DNA of 48,778 bases from an uncultured Gammaproteobacteria bacterium (GTDB lineage: Bacteria; Pseudomonadota; Gammaproteobacteria; SZUA-229): contig CAJXZZ010000012.1 of assembly GCA_913065105.1 (NCBI GenBank), positions 1-48,778 on the forward strand. The letters run 5' to 3'. Shown in pieces: positions 1 to 8,438 of the stretch. The notes beneath the pieces were generated by a model. That model was not told where the DNA came from, searched no databases, and worked only from the letters and a program-made list of their open reading frames with translations. The stretch's first letter is position 1. Every line of letters begins with the position of its first letter. The position numbers were made by a program, and so were the translations under genes.

Positions 1-54
1 ACAAACACCATACGTTACGAAGTCGTCAATCGTCATAAACTACAGGAAGAATGA

Positions 55-450
55 GGTCGTGTTGTCCAAAAATTACCCCGCGAATTCGCTTACAAAATAT
101 TAAAAAACATTAAACCAATATTTGATGCTGGTGGAATTGAACTTGATATAATTGAGACAAAATATGCAGGTCACGCTAAAGATATCGCCCGGGCGATGGA
201 TATTTCCAAATTCGAGTCGCTATGTTTAGTAGGTGGAGATGGAACAATGCATGAAGCTATTAATGGAATGTATACAAGGGAAGATGAAGAACGCATAACA
301 TTAGGATTAATACCTGCTGGTACCGGGAATCCTTTAATGCATGATGTTAATTGTCTTGATCCAAATGTAGCTGCTAATTGGATCATCACTGGCTATTAAA
401 AAAAAATTGATCTCGCTGAGATTAAAATGGAGCATAAAGTCGTTTATGCA
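55..450 (+). pseudogene. Diacylglycerol/sphingosine-kinase-like catalytic domain, fragment
   Basis: The plus frame starting at 55 encodes part of a lipid kinase catalytic domain (DAGK_cat family), which phosphorylates diacylglycerol or sphingoid bases. The nucleotide-binding GGDGT motif lies at 232-246 and is followed by the family's PAGTGN loop at 313-330. The frame is closed by TGA at 52-54 and by TAA at 397-399. The same frame continues to look family-like beyond the TAA (about 400-460, KIDLAEIK then YAFNIV), so the TAA interrupts a domain rather than ending a gene. The N-terminal strand and the whole C-terminal domain are missing. It may be a pseudogene, carry sequencing errors, or come from an organism with a variant code. 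No Met start is supported. Confidence 0.5.
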
Positions 451-1394
451 TTCAACATTGTTGTTTTACCGCTTGCCGTCTCACCACTAAAGAAGATACT
501 CATACCATTTTCAAGTAACATCCACATATACGCTGCCATATCACAATTTACAGCACCCCAGTTGATAAGCTGAATAATACTCACAGGCACTTCACTGAAC
601 TTACGCATCGTGAAACTGCTTCCACGCCGACTGATATCCGGACTGTAAATAATATTAATACGAGACCCGTCAGGCAATGCACCATCAGCGATAGGCTTGG
701 CATCACTCACAGGACGACCGATCCGCTCACTCATACTGCGAAGCCATTGATCAAGTCCCGCCTCATCACCAAAAGAAAGGTCTGTTTCCGTCATGCCCAA
801 TATCTTGTGAACAATGAACACGCCATTGACACCTATACTATGGATATCCTCAAGATACGGATCCCTGATAATAGGTTCAATAGGACCCGAGCCAATGATA
901 TTTCGCTCAATATAATACAGTATTTTGTTATACTCCGCCTGATCAAGCGGTACTTTTTTTTGCGTTGGGATCAACTTCTGCAAAAGTCCTGGTTTTTCAT
1001 CTTCATCAGGAAGGTCACCCCCGGCACCTATATCAACCGATTCGTCAATAAGTTTTGAGATCAAAGCCTTGAGATCTGCTTCTGATTCCGGCACTGGTTC
1101 ATTGGATGATTTCTCAAGGATCATATTCATGATCACATCATATTTTCTTTTTTCATTTAGAGTTAGTTTGGGTTCAATGGTATAATAAAAAGCTTCACCC
1201 AACTCTGCTGTACCGTATAAATGAATAAATACTGGATCACCCACAGGAAGAATTAAATTGACATTCTCTTCGTCAAGGTCTTTTGAAAGACTTACAACAA
1301 ACTCAGGGACAGATCCTGTCTTCTGCCTGAACTCGTTTATGTATACTCCAAGGTGTGGATTTCTTTGAAGTGCCTTTTGGAATTCCGGATCCAT
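444..1394 (-). CDS. flaI: Archaellum ATPase FlaI (ArlI), C-terminally truncated
   Basis: FlaI is the hexameric type II/IV secretion-family ATPase that powers assembly and rotation of the archaeal flagellum at the cytoplasmic membrane. The 316 visible residues hold the N-terminal domain, the conserved stretch ending in DGSRINIIY, and the Walker A loop GETASGKTT near residues 303-311. The frame then stops after four more residues (MLNA), where family members continue for roughly 200 more with Walker B, Asp box and His box. The protein is therefore cut at the catalytic core and cannot work as it stands. It lies 25 bp downstream of flaH on the same strand, the usual archaellum operon order. The truncation coincides with the join to the lipid-kinase fragment. 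Confidence 0.88.
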   Translation of the reverse strand: MDPEFQKALQRNPHLGVYINEFRQKTGSVPEFVVSLSKDLDEENVNLILPVGDPVFIHLYGTAELGEAFYYTIEPKLTLNEKRKYDVIMNMILEKSSNEPVPESEADLKALISKLIDESVDIGAGGDLPDEDEKPGLLQKLIPTQKKVPLDQAEYNKILYYIERNIIGSGPIEPIIRDPYLEDIHSIGVNGVFIVHKILGMTETDLSFGDEAGLDQWLRSMSERIGRPVSDAKPIADGALPDGSRINIIYSPDISRRGSSFTMRKFSEVPVSIIQLINWGAVNCDMAAYMWMLLENGMSIFFSGETASGKTTMLNA

Positions 1395-1419
1395 ATTATA
1401 CTACCTTCCAATTTTATGT

Positions 1420-2115
1420 TTAACCAACCGCTGCGATCTCTACGACAAGACCGACCCTAGGTTCGATCCTAAATCCTATCATCTGCCCCACAGGACCTTT
1501 TGCCCCTGTGAACTTATTCACAATAACTGTACGTTTGACCTCGTTAGCCATGGGTTTTACTTTCAAACTTATGTAAATATCACATGAAGAGCGGAACATA
1601 GAAGTTACATCTTCACTTAGCTGACTAGGCTCGACAGTCAAAATTATGATCTTTCCCATTCCATTCAGTTTTTTGAAAAATGAGATCAGATCAAGACTTT
1701 TTTCATTGTCCACACTGTATTTGATTAGTGAAGAAATTGTATCAATGACAATAATATCATTCTCAAACAATTCCTGTGCACCCATCAAACGCTCAAGAAA
1801 ATCGATCCTTGATTTTGCAGCCTGAACCAGTGGAATAACAGGAATAAATAGCAAATTCCCATTCAGTAAATATGGAGCAATTGGGTAGTCAAGTGAATAC
1901 ATCTGGTTTATGAATCCTTTTGTAGTCTGCTGTGTTGACACGAACGTCACACTATTTTCATTCTCCAACATTCCAAATATCGTACGCTGACAGATCGTAC
2001 TTTTTCCACTGCCACTGCCACCTTCGATAACCACTAAAGAGCCCGGAGGAAAACCTCCCCCCAGTTTTCTGTTAAACTCATCTCTTGGTATCTCAAATGA
2101 ACAAACGTTGACCAC
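1420..2115 (-). CDS. flaH: Archaellum motor-associated ATP-binding protein FlaH (ArlH)
   Basis: FlaH is a KaiC/RecA-like ATP-binding protein that forms a ring at the archaellum motor and binds FlaI. All 231 residues appear present. A Walker A motif GGSGSGKST lies at residues 32-40, and a hydrophobic Walker B strand ending IDTISS lies near residue 125. The length fits the family. It starts 27 bp after the FlaG fragment and is followed by flaI, as in euryarchaeal archaellum operons, particularly those of methanogens. It is the only intact gene in the archaeal block. Its place beside a gammaproteobacterial exopolysaccharide locus is anomalous and probably reflects a chimeric contig. Confidence 0.9.
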   Translation of the reverse strand: MVNVCSFEIPRDEFNRKLGGGFPPGSLVVIEGGSGSGKSTICQRTIFGMLENENSVTFVSTQQTTKGFINQMYSLDYPIAPYLLNGNLLFIPVIPLVQAAKSRIDFLERLMGAQELFENDIIVIDTISSLIKYSVDNEKSLDLISFFKKLNGMGKIIILTVEPSQLSEDVTSMFRSSCDIYISLKVKPMANEVKRTVIVNKFTGAKGPVGQMIGFRIEPRVGLVVEIAAVG

Positions 2116-2142
2116 TGTAATTACCTCTATTAATAAATATTT

Positions 2143-2349
2143 TTAAGGAATTATAAAGTTCATGGAATCAGATTTTCCATTTTCCGAGACTACATTAACA
2201 CTGTGATCACCGGAACTCAGTTGATCTGTGGTCACGTCTATGGCCAGAACATCACCCGGTCTCCACACCACACCCCCATCCAATACAGTTTCAGCCTGAT
2301 TACTCGATTGGATTATTCCACCATCTAAAATAACATTCACATAATCATC
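2143..2349 (-). CDS. Archaellum protein FlaG/FlaF-like, C-terminal fragment
   Basis: This is the C-terminal part of a small archaellum stator-type protein (FlaG/FlaF), whose beta-sandwich faces the archaeal S-layer. The visible 65-68 residues carry the typical WRPGD turn, the SSGDHSVNVVSENG strand pair and a short hydrophobic end. The frame runs upstream past the GTG at 2338-2340 through Tyr-Asp-Asp codons before meeting TAG at 2350-2352, so the GTG is not a real start. The N-terminal membrane anchor is missing because the segment joins unrelated sequence near 2350. The assignment is supported mainly by position directly upstream of flaH. Confidence 0.65.
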   Translation of the reverse strand, partial: DDYVNVILDGGIIQSSNQAETVLDGGVVWRPGDVLAIDVTTDQLSSGDHSVNVVSENGKSDSMNFIIP

Positions 2350-2485
2350 CTAATCGTTGTAATATAACTACAGAATTTCATTTAACCTATTTAATATTCT
2401 ATTCATAAATTATTCACTTTTCTTCTCTATACTCAATTAACATAAATGTAGTACCCATAAAATTAAAAATCAGGCAGGACTAAAA

Positions 2486-3916
2486 ATGATAACTCCGGTG
2501 ATATTATCTGGCGGATCAGGTACCCGATTGTGGCCACTTTCCAGAAAATTACATCCAAAACAACTGTTGCCTTTACTGAATAAGACTTCTTTATTACAGG
2601 ACACCATCAATAGACTCGATGGGCTTAGGGATGTTGATCATGCTGTTGTAATCTGTAATGAAGAATATCGGTTCATGGTTGCAGAACAGGCGCATGCAAC
2701 AAGTATCGATACTAGTGCCATAATCTTAGAGCCAGTAGGACGAAATACCGCACCTGCAATTGCGCTAGCGGCATTTAATGCACTAAGGAGCAATGAAAAG
2801 AATAGTGAAGAGGCGATATTGCTTGTTTTGCCAGCAGATCATGATATTAGAAATGTCAGTGAGTTTCACAAAGCCATCGAAATCGGTTTAAAGCAGGCGA
2901 AGGAAGGGCATTTTGTAACCTTTGGCATAGTACCGAATGCACCTGAAACTGGCTTTGGTTATATTAAAGCTGCCAGTTCAGTAGCAGCTAACGAAGTGGC
3001 TAACATCGAAAAATTTGTTGAAAAACCCGACGTCGATACCGCAACACAATACCTGAAAGAAGGCGGTTACTACTGGAACAGTGGTATGTTCATGTTTAAG
3101 GCCTCAGAATATTTAAATGTTTTAAACGAATTTTCACCTGAAATTTATACTGCAGCTGAAAACGCAATGAATGCAGCGAATAGAGATATGGATTTTATTC
3201 GTGTCGGCGTAGAGGAATTTAAAAAGTGTCCGGCAGATTCCATCGATTATGCTGTAATGGAAAAAGTAAGTAATGCGGTTGTTATCCCAGTTGATATCGG
3301 CTGGAGTGATGTTGGTTCCTGGTCGGCATTACACGAGATTGGTGAACAGGATGAAAACAAAAATATTATTATTGGTGATACCAAATGTGTATCGACAACA
3401 AACAGTTATGTACGAGCCGAAACCAAACTGGTAACAACGCTCGGTTTAGAAAATATTATTATTGTTGATACTGAAGATGCTTTACTGGTAGCAGATAAAA
3501 ATCATGTGCAGGATATAAAGCAAATTGTGTCTGCATTAACAGACGAAGGTAGAGATGAAGTTACATTACATAAACGTGTCTGCCGTCCCTGGGGCTGTTA
3601 TCAGGGAATCGATAAGGCTGATCGATTTCAGGTGAAACGAATAACAGTAAATCCTGGCGCCCGTCTTTCCTTGCAGTTACATCACCATCGTGCAGAGCAC
3701 TGGATAGTGGTTAATGGTACTGCTAAAGTAACAAAAGGTGATGAAGACTTTATCCTCTCAGAAAATGAATCAACATATATTCCACTCGGCACAAAACATC
3801 GGCTTGAAAATATAGGTCAAATACCCCTGGAATTGATAGAGGTACAGACCGGCAGTTATCTTGGCGAAGACGATATCGTACGATTTGAAGATGTATATGG
3901 TAGAGAAGGAACGTAA
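2486..3916 (+). CDS. manC: Mannose-1-phosphate guanylyltransferase / mannose-6-phosphate isomerase
   Basis: ManC makes GDP-mannose from mannose-1-phosphate and GTP in the cytoplasm. Most two-domain members also convert fructose-6-phosphate to mannose-6-phosphate. The 476 residues match the full-length bifunctional family. The nucleotidyl-transferase signature GGSGTRLWPLSR sits at residues 9-20, a sugar-binding FVEKPD follows near residue 178, and a type II phosphomannose isomerase cupin with a metal-binding HHHRAEHW cluster fills the last ~110 residues. A purine-rich ribosome site (AGGCAGGA) precedes the ATG. It is the first intact gene after the chimeric left segment and starts a run of sugar-nucleotide genes, with 14 bp to the next one. 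GDP-mannose would feed the exopolysaccharide made by this locus. Confidence 0.93.
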   Translation: MITPVILSGGSGTRLWPLSRKLHPKQLLPLLNKTSLLQDTINRLDGLRDVDHAVVICNEEYRFMVAEQAHATSIDTSAIILEPVGRNTAPAIALAAFNALRSNEKNSEEAILLVLPADHDIRNVSEFHKAIEIGLKQAKEGHFVTFGIVPNAPETGFGYIKAASSVAANEVANIEKFVEKPDVDTATQYLKEGGYYWNSGMFMFKASEYLNVLNEFSPEIYTAAENAMNAANRDMDFIRVGVEEFKKCPADSIDYAVMEKVSNAVVIPVDIGWSDVGSWSALHEIGEQDENKNIIIGDTKCVSTTNSYVRAETKLVTTLGLENIIIVDTEDALLVADKNHVQDIKQIVSALTDEGRDEVTLHKRVCRPWGCYQGIDKADRFQVKRITVNPGARLSLQLHHHRAEHWIVVNGTAKVTKGDEDFILSENESTYIPLGTKHRLENIGQIPLELIEVQTGSYLGEDDIVRFEDVYGREGT

Positions 3917-3930
3917 ACGGGAGATTATGA

Positions 3931-4863
3931 GTGAAAGCATTAGCCAAGAAGGTATTAGTCACAGGTGGAGCTGGTTTTATCGGCTCGCATATCGTAGATC
4001 GATTATTAGATGATGGGCATGAGGTCATCGTACTAGATGACTTTTCTACCGGACATCGTAGCAATTTATCTGAACATAAAGCTTTGACAATCGTTGAGGG
4101 CGATATTAGTAACTTTGATACCGTTAAACAGTGTATGCAGGGTATCGACTGGGTTTTTCATAAAGCAGCTGTCGCTTCAGTACCAAGAACGGTTAATGAC
4201 CCGATAGGCAGTACTGCGATCAATTACCAGGGCACATTGCACTTGCTGGAGGCAGCGAGACATAATGGCGTAAAACGCATGGTGTTTGCATCTAGTGCCG
4301 CCCTGTACGGCGATGAACCAACCCTGCCAAAAATCGAAAACATGTGTCAGGTAACATTATCGCCATATGCTGTAGATAAACTGGCATCAGAGTTTGCCTG
4401 CGGTATGTACACGAAGTTGTACGGTGTAGAAACCGTCTGTCTGCGCTACTTCAATGTCTATGGCCCGAGACAGGATCCATCATCACCGTATTCCGGCGTT
4501 ATCTCGATCTTTACCGACAAGCTTAAAAAAGGTGAAGTGCCAACGATATTCGGTGACGGTGAACAGACCCGCGACTTTGTTTTCGTCGGCGATGTGGTCG
4601 AAGCAAACATGAAAGCTATCAACACAGACACAGGTGTAGGTGAATACTACAATGTCGCCACTGGGAAGAAGATTACCCTGAACGCACAATTAAAAGTGCT
4701 AAGCGATATCTACAGCACCTATTTCAAAGTGAACTACGGCGATGTAAGGCAGGGTGATAAAAAAGAATCCTACGCGAAGATAGATAAAGCGATAGAAAAA
4801 TTAGGCTGGAGCCCGGAAGTAGAGTTAACCCATGGGTTAAAGCTGCTTTGTGATAGTTTGTAG
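3931..4863 (+). CDS. NAD-dependent UDP-sugar 4-epimerase (extended SDR)
   Basis: This extended short-chain dehydrogenase probably inverts C4 of a UDP-HexNAc or its uronate. The NAD-binding loop GGAGFIGSH is at residues 12-20, the active-site Ser region SSA at 121-123, and the catalytic Tyr146-x3-Lys150 pair is intact. The 310 residues fit the family. Translation most likely starts at GTG 3931 behind a GGGAGA site; the ATG at 3927 is out of frame. A TviB/WbpO-type dehydrogenase follows, as in the Vi-antigen pair TviB/TviC and in WbpO/WbpP, so the two genes together could make UDP-GalNAc uronate. The exact substrate cannot be read from sequence. Confidence 0.85.
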   Translation: MKALAKKVLVTGGAGFIGSHIVDRLLDDGHEVIVLDDFSTGHRSNLSEHKALTIVEGDISNFDTVKQCMQGIDWVFHKAAVASVPRTVNDPIGSTAINYQGTLHLLEAARHNGVKRMVFASSAALYGDEPTLPKIENMCQVTLSPYAVDKLASEFACGMYTKLYGVETVCLRYFNVYGPRQDPSSPYSGVISIFTDKLKKGEVPTIFGDGEQTRDFVFVGDVVEANMKAINTDTGVGEYYNVATGKKITLNAQLKVLSDIYSTYFKVNYGDVRQGDKKESYAKIDKAIEKLGWSPEVELTHGLKLLCDSL

Positions 4864-4899
4864 GGCATTTTCTGCATCTAAAAGATACACGTATTTCAT

Positions 4900-5060
4900 C
4901 ACAAGGACACAGAGTAAGGCGGTTTTTATTTTAAATAAAGATATTGTGTTTCCTCTGTGTGTTCTGTGTGCTTTATGCCTCTGTGTGAATAAAGGCATGT
5001 GACTTTTGCTGTCATCCTGAGCGAAGCGATAACGTAGTCGATCCCTACATGGATGTAGGT
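4900..5060. repeat. Composite intergenic repeats between the epimerase and dehydrogenase genes
   Basis: The 304-bp gap holds several repeat-like pieces and no gene. ACACAGAG at 4907-4914 is mirrored by CTCTGTGT at 4953-4960 and again at 4979-4986. A GTCATCCTGAGCGAAGCG module lies at 5011-5028; similar strings recur between genes of many environmental bacteria. A 16-bp palindrome, CCTACAT-GG-ATGTAGG, lies at 5044-5059. The pieces look like stacked mobile intergenic repeats inserted within the sugar-nucleotide operon. They may affect transcript stability or continuity. Confidence 0.6.
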
Positions 5061-5167
5061 TATTAGGGCAACGCATGGAGCAGTAACCGATGAATTTTAG
5101 TGTTACTTACACATTACAACAAAAGCAATAAATTTGAAGAATTAAAAAATACTGGAGAATAACGAAA

Positions 5168-6445
5168 GTGTTAAAACTGGAAGAAACAAAAATAGCCGTT
5201 ATTGGCATGGGATACGTCGGCTTACCACTAGCGGTAGAATTCGCAAAAAACCTTCCTGTACTCGGTTTTGACATTAACACCGTTCGCATCGAAGAACTAA
5301 AGTCCGGTAAAGACAGCACTTTAGAGATCAATGAAGAAGAGTTATCTGAAGCTCAGTATTTAACATACAGCTCAGATGTCAACGATCTCAAATCATCAAA
5401 TGTCTATATCGTCACCGTTCCAACGCCGATCGATAAACACAAAAAGCCTGATCTCACACCTTTAGAAAAGGCCAGTGAGATGCTGGCAGGCGTTATATCA
5501 AAAGGCGATGTAGTTATCTACGAATCCACGGTTTTCCCCGGGGCTACTGAAGATGTCTGTATTCCTTTAATCGAGCAGGGTTCAGGTCTGGTCTTTAACA
5601 ATGACTTCTATGCAGGCTATAGCCCTGAACGTATTAACCCAGGTGACAAAGAGCATCGTGTTTCAAATATATTAAAAATCACATCAGGCTCTACACCAGA
5701 AGTTGCTGATTATGTCGATGACTTGTATAAATCAATTATTACTGCCGGTACCCACAAAGCCAGCAGCCTGAAAGTGGCCGAAGCCGCAAAAGTAATAGAA
5801 AACGTACAGCGTGATGTCAACATTGCGCTAATTAACGAACTCGCTTTAATTTTTGCACGCCTGGATATAGACACGTTGGATGTGCTCGAGGCTGCGGGAA
5901 CAAAATGGAACTTCCTGCCTTTCCGCCCTGGTCTAGTTGGTGGGCACTGTATCGGTGTAGATCCATACTATCTGGTACATAAAGCTCAGGAAACAGGTTT
6001 CGAACCTTTAATAATTCCCGCTAGTAGATACACTAATGAATATATGGCGACACACATAGTGCAAGAAGTAATAAAACTCATGTCACAAAAACGTATAAGT
6101 ATTGTTGATGCTAATATATTAATTATGGGTTTGTCGTTTAAAGAAAACTGTCCGGATTTACGTAATACAAAAGTTGTCGATTTACTGTCTGAGCTAGCTC
6201 CCTATAATGCGAATGTAGATGTTTATGATCCCTGGGTTAGTCATGAAGATGCAAAATGTGAATACGGACTTAATCTGGTGAATGAGCCAGAGAAGGGTAC
6301 TTATGATGCAATTATTATTGCAGTGTCACATCAGCAGTTTAAAGAAATGGGAGCTGTAGGATTACATGCTTTAGGTAAAAAAAATCATGTGCTATACGAT
6401 ATCAAATACATTCTTAACGCAGATGATGTTGATGGTAGGCTTTAA
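5168..6445 (+). CDS. tviB: UDP-N-acetyl-hexosamine 6-dehydrogenase, TviB/WbpO family
   Basis: This NAD-dependent enzyme oxidises C6 of UDP-GlcNAc or UDP-GalNAc twice to give the uronate used in capsules and O-antigens. The Rossmann loop GMGYVGLP is at residues 13-20, the active-site Lys208 lies in AEAAKVIEN, and the catalytic Cys261 lies in GGHCIGVDPYY. The 425 residues match complete TviB/WbpO proteins. The start is GTG 5168, with GGAG about ten bases upstream. The repeat-rich 304-bp gap separates it from the epimerase. Its neighbours suggest an acidic, uronate-containing exopolysaccharide. Confidence 0.92.
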   Translation: MLKLEETKIAVIGMGYVGLPLAVEFAKNLPVLGFDINTVRIEELKSGKDSTLEINEEELSEAQYLTYSSDVNDLKSSNVYIVTVPTPIDKHKKPDLTPLEKASEMLAGVISKGDVVIYESTVFPGATEDVCIPLIEQGSGLVFNNDFYAGYSPERINPGDKEHRVSNILKITSGSTPEVADYVDDLYKSIITAGTHKASSLKVAEAAKVIENVQRDVNIALINELALIFARLDIDTLDVLEAAGTKWNFLPFRPGLVGGHCIGVDPYYLVHKAQETGFEPLIIPASRYTNEYMATHIVQEVIKLMSQKRISIVDANILIMGLSFKENCPDLRNTKVVDLLSELAPYNANVDVYDPWVSHEDAKCEYGLNLVNEPEKGTYDAIIIAVSHQQFKEMGAVGLHALGKKNHVLYDIKYILNADDVDGRL

Positions 6446-6512
6446 ATAAAATTAATGAAGTATCAGTAACTTGCTTTACTGGAACTATATTGAATATATC
6501 CAGGTATTAAAT

Positions 6513-8231
6513 ATGAATCACTTGATTACCCCATACAACGGCGAGTTAGTAAATTTGCTTCTTGTTGAGGCTAACGCTGAACAAATAAAGATAGAATCTG
6601 AATCTTATCCTGCAATTACATTAACGCAACGTCAACAATGTGACCTGGAATTACTTGTTACAGGCGCGTTATCTCCATTAACTGGCTTCATGAATCAAAG
6701 CGATTATGAATCTGTTATAGAAAATACTACATTACAGGATGGTACTGTCTGGCCAATTCCCTACTACATAGATTTAACCGAAGAACAGGCAGAAAAAATT
6801 AACATAGGCGATAAAATTGCTTTGCGTGATGCCGAAGGTTTTATGCCTGCCGTAATTACTGTAGAAAGTAAATGGGTGCCAGATAAAAACAAGGAAGCGG
6901 AGAATGTCTACGGAACAGTAGATACTGAACATCCGGGTGTTGATTATTTAATGAATAATGTCGGTGATGTGTACATAGGTGGAAAAGTTGATGCTCTCCA
7001 GCTTCCATTTCATTATGATTTTGAAACATTAAGGTTTACTCCCAGTGAATTACGACAGCATTTTGACAAGATTGGCTGGCGCTCGATCGTTGCGTTTCAT
7101 ACCAGCAAACCCATGCATGCGGTACATTTTGAGATGACGATGCGCGCGTCTAAACAGTCCGACGCACATATATTGATTCATCCAGTCGTTGGTATGGCGA
7201 AACCGGGTGATCTGCATTATTACTCTCGCGTACATTGTTATGAGGCGATTTTAAAACAATATCCTAAAAGTTTTGTTTCGCTGGCATTAATACCAATGGC
7301 GATGAGAATGGCCGGACCACGTGAGGCATTGATGAATGCAATCATTCGTCAGAACTATGGTTGCACGCATTATATTGTAGGGCCTGAACATGCAGCGCCG
7401 CCAAACATCCGTGACTCTGGTAGACGTTTTTATACTGCAGGCGAATCACAACGCTACGTTAATCAATACAAAGATAATATCGATATTGAAATAGTTAATA
7501 TTGATGAGCTTTGTTATGACGAAGACAAAGAAAAATTCATTACCAGAACCGACAATAAACAACCATTATGCAGCAGTGAGTCATTTTCAAATACTCGCAT
7601 ATTAAATTCGTTACTAAAACAGGAAGAGATTCCAGACTGGGTAACATTCCCGGAAGTCCTCAAAGTTCTACGGCAATCATATCCATCACGATCTAAGCAG
7701 GGGCTTACCTTATTTTTTACTGGTTTCTCAGGATCCGGCAAGTCAACACTGGCAAGAATTATTTATGCGAAGTTTATCGAAGAAGGAAAGCGGCCCGTCA
7801 CACTGCTTGATGGAGACGTGGTGAGATTAAATCTATCAAGTGAGTTAGGGTTCTCGAAAAAAGACAGAAATACAAACGTACGAAGAATAGGCTATGTTGC
7901 CAGCGAAATCACAAAAAATCGTGGTGTTGCCATCTGTGCACCTATAGCGCCTTACGCTGAAATCCGCCGAGAAGTCCGTAATAAAATTGAAGAATATGGT
8001 TCGTTTATTGAAATACACGTATCAACGTCCATCGAAGAATGTGAGGCTCGAGATAGAAAAGGGTTGTATGCAAAGGCACGAATGGGAGTAATTCCTGAGT
8101 TTACGGGTATTAGCGATCCATACGATGTTCCAGAAAATCCTGAAATAAGAATTGATACAAAAGATGTGAGTCCCGTGCAGGCGGCACAAGATATATATTT
8201 GTATTTAATACGTGAAGGATATATAGGGTGA
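6513..8231 (+). CDS. Fused ATP-sulfurylase-like / adenylylsulfate kinase protein
   Basis: The fusion resembles enzymes that turn sulfate and ATP into APS and then PAPS, the donor for sulfotransferases. From ATG 6513 it has 572 residues; an upstream TTG at 6471 is possible but less likely. Residues 1-390 are a Sat-type sulfurylase fold with LIHPVVG (221-227) and MAGPREAL (266-273). Residues ~396-572 are an APS kinase with P-loop GFSGSGKST (404-412), DGD (433-435) and a typical GLYAKAR segment. The usual Sat nucleotide/sulfate motif QTRNPxHxxH is here HTSKPMHAVH (196-205), and GRDHAGPG is here GPEHAAPP (290-297). Sulfurylase activity is therefore uncertain, while the kinase looks intact. Its place in a polysaccharide locus suggests sulfation of the product. 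Confidence 0.85.
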   Translation: MNHLITPYNGELVNLLLVEANAEQIKIESESYPAITLTQRQQCDLELLVTGALSPLTGFMNQSDYESVIENTTLQDGTVWPIPYYIDLTEEQAEKINIGDKIALRDAEGFMPAVITVESKWVPDKNKEAENVYGTVDTEHPGVDYLMNNVGDVYIGGKVDALQLPFHYDFETLRFTPSELRQHFDKIGWRSIVAFHTSKPMHAVHFEMTMRASKQSDAHILIHPVVGMAKPGDLHYYSRVHCYEAILKQYPKSFVSLALIPMAMRMAGPREALMNAIIRQNYGCTHYIVGPEHAAPPNIRDSGRRFYTAGESQRYVNQYKDNIDIEIVNIDELCYDEDKEKFITRTDNKQPLCSSESFSNTRILNSLLKQEEIPDWVTFPEVLKVLRQSYPSRSKQGLTLFFTGFSGSGKSTLARIIYAKFIEEGKRPVTLLDGDVVRLNLSSELGFSKKDRNTNVRRIGYVASEITKNRGVAICAPIAPYAEIRREVRNKIEEYGSFIEIHVSTSIEECEARDRKGLYAKARMGVIPEFTGISDPYDVPENPEIRIDTKDVSPVQAAQDIYLYLIREGYIG

Positions 8232-8438
8232 TGACATTATTGATGCATGCATACTAATATAACTGCCATCTCACGTGGTAGTTGAGGGGCTTTGAGTTCC
8301 TATAGCTAAAAAGCATTAACTAACTAATGATATATTTAAAGAGAATTTTTTTATTAAAAATACCTTTGAAAGAATATTTGATAATACCTAATGTAAGTAG
8401 AACATGCTGACCTTAGTATTGTTGAACGGATTAGTTTT

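Larger units (their letters stand above)
1..2350. other. Foreign segment at the left edge, probably a chimeric join
   Basis: This stretch combines a lipid-kinase fragment on the plus strand with archaeal archaellum genes on the minus strand. Everything to the right is gammaproteobacterial. Genes are cut at both internal boundaries: FlaI ends right after its Walker A motif near 447, and FlaG begins mid-protein near 2350. A transferred block would normally be flanked by a recombinase, tRNA or repeat, and none is visible. A chimeric contig or amplification artefact is the simplest reading. Real lateral transfer followed by decay cannot be excluded from sequence alone. Confidence 0.75.

Noticed and set aside
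2338-2340. GTG start for the FlaG-like fragment
   Set aside because: Coding similarity continues upstream of it to the join near 2350, so it is an internal codon.
3927-3929. ATG start for the epimerase
   Set aside because: Its frame gives no Rossmann motif; the GTG at 3931 gives the conserved GGAGFIGSH.
8276-8291. Weak sigma-54-like string TGGTAGTTGAGGGGCT upstream of prsK
   Set aside because: It has the GG and GC at correct spacing, but both boxes deviate from consensus and it lies within an imperfect hairpin, so it is not listed as a promoter.
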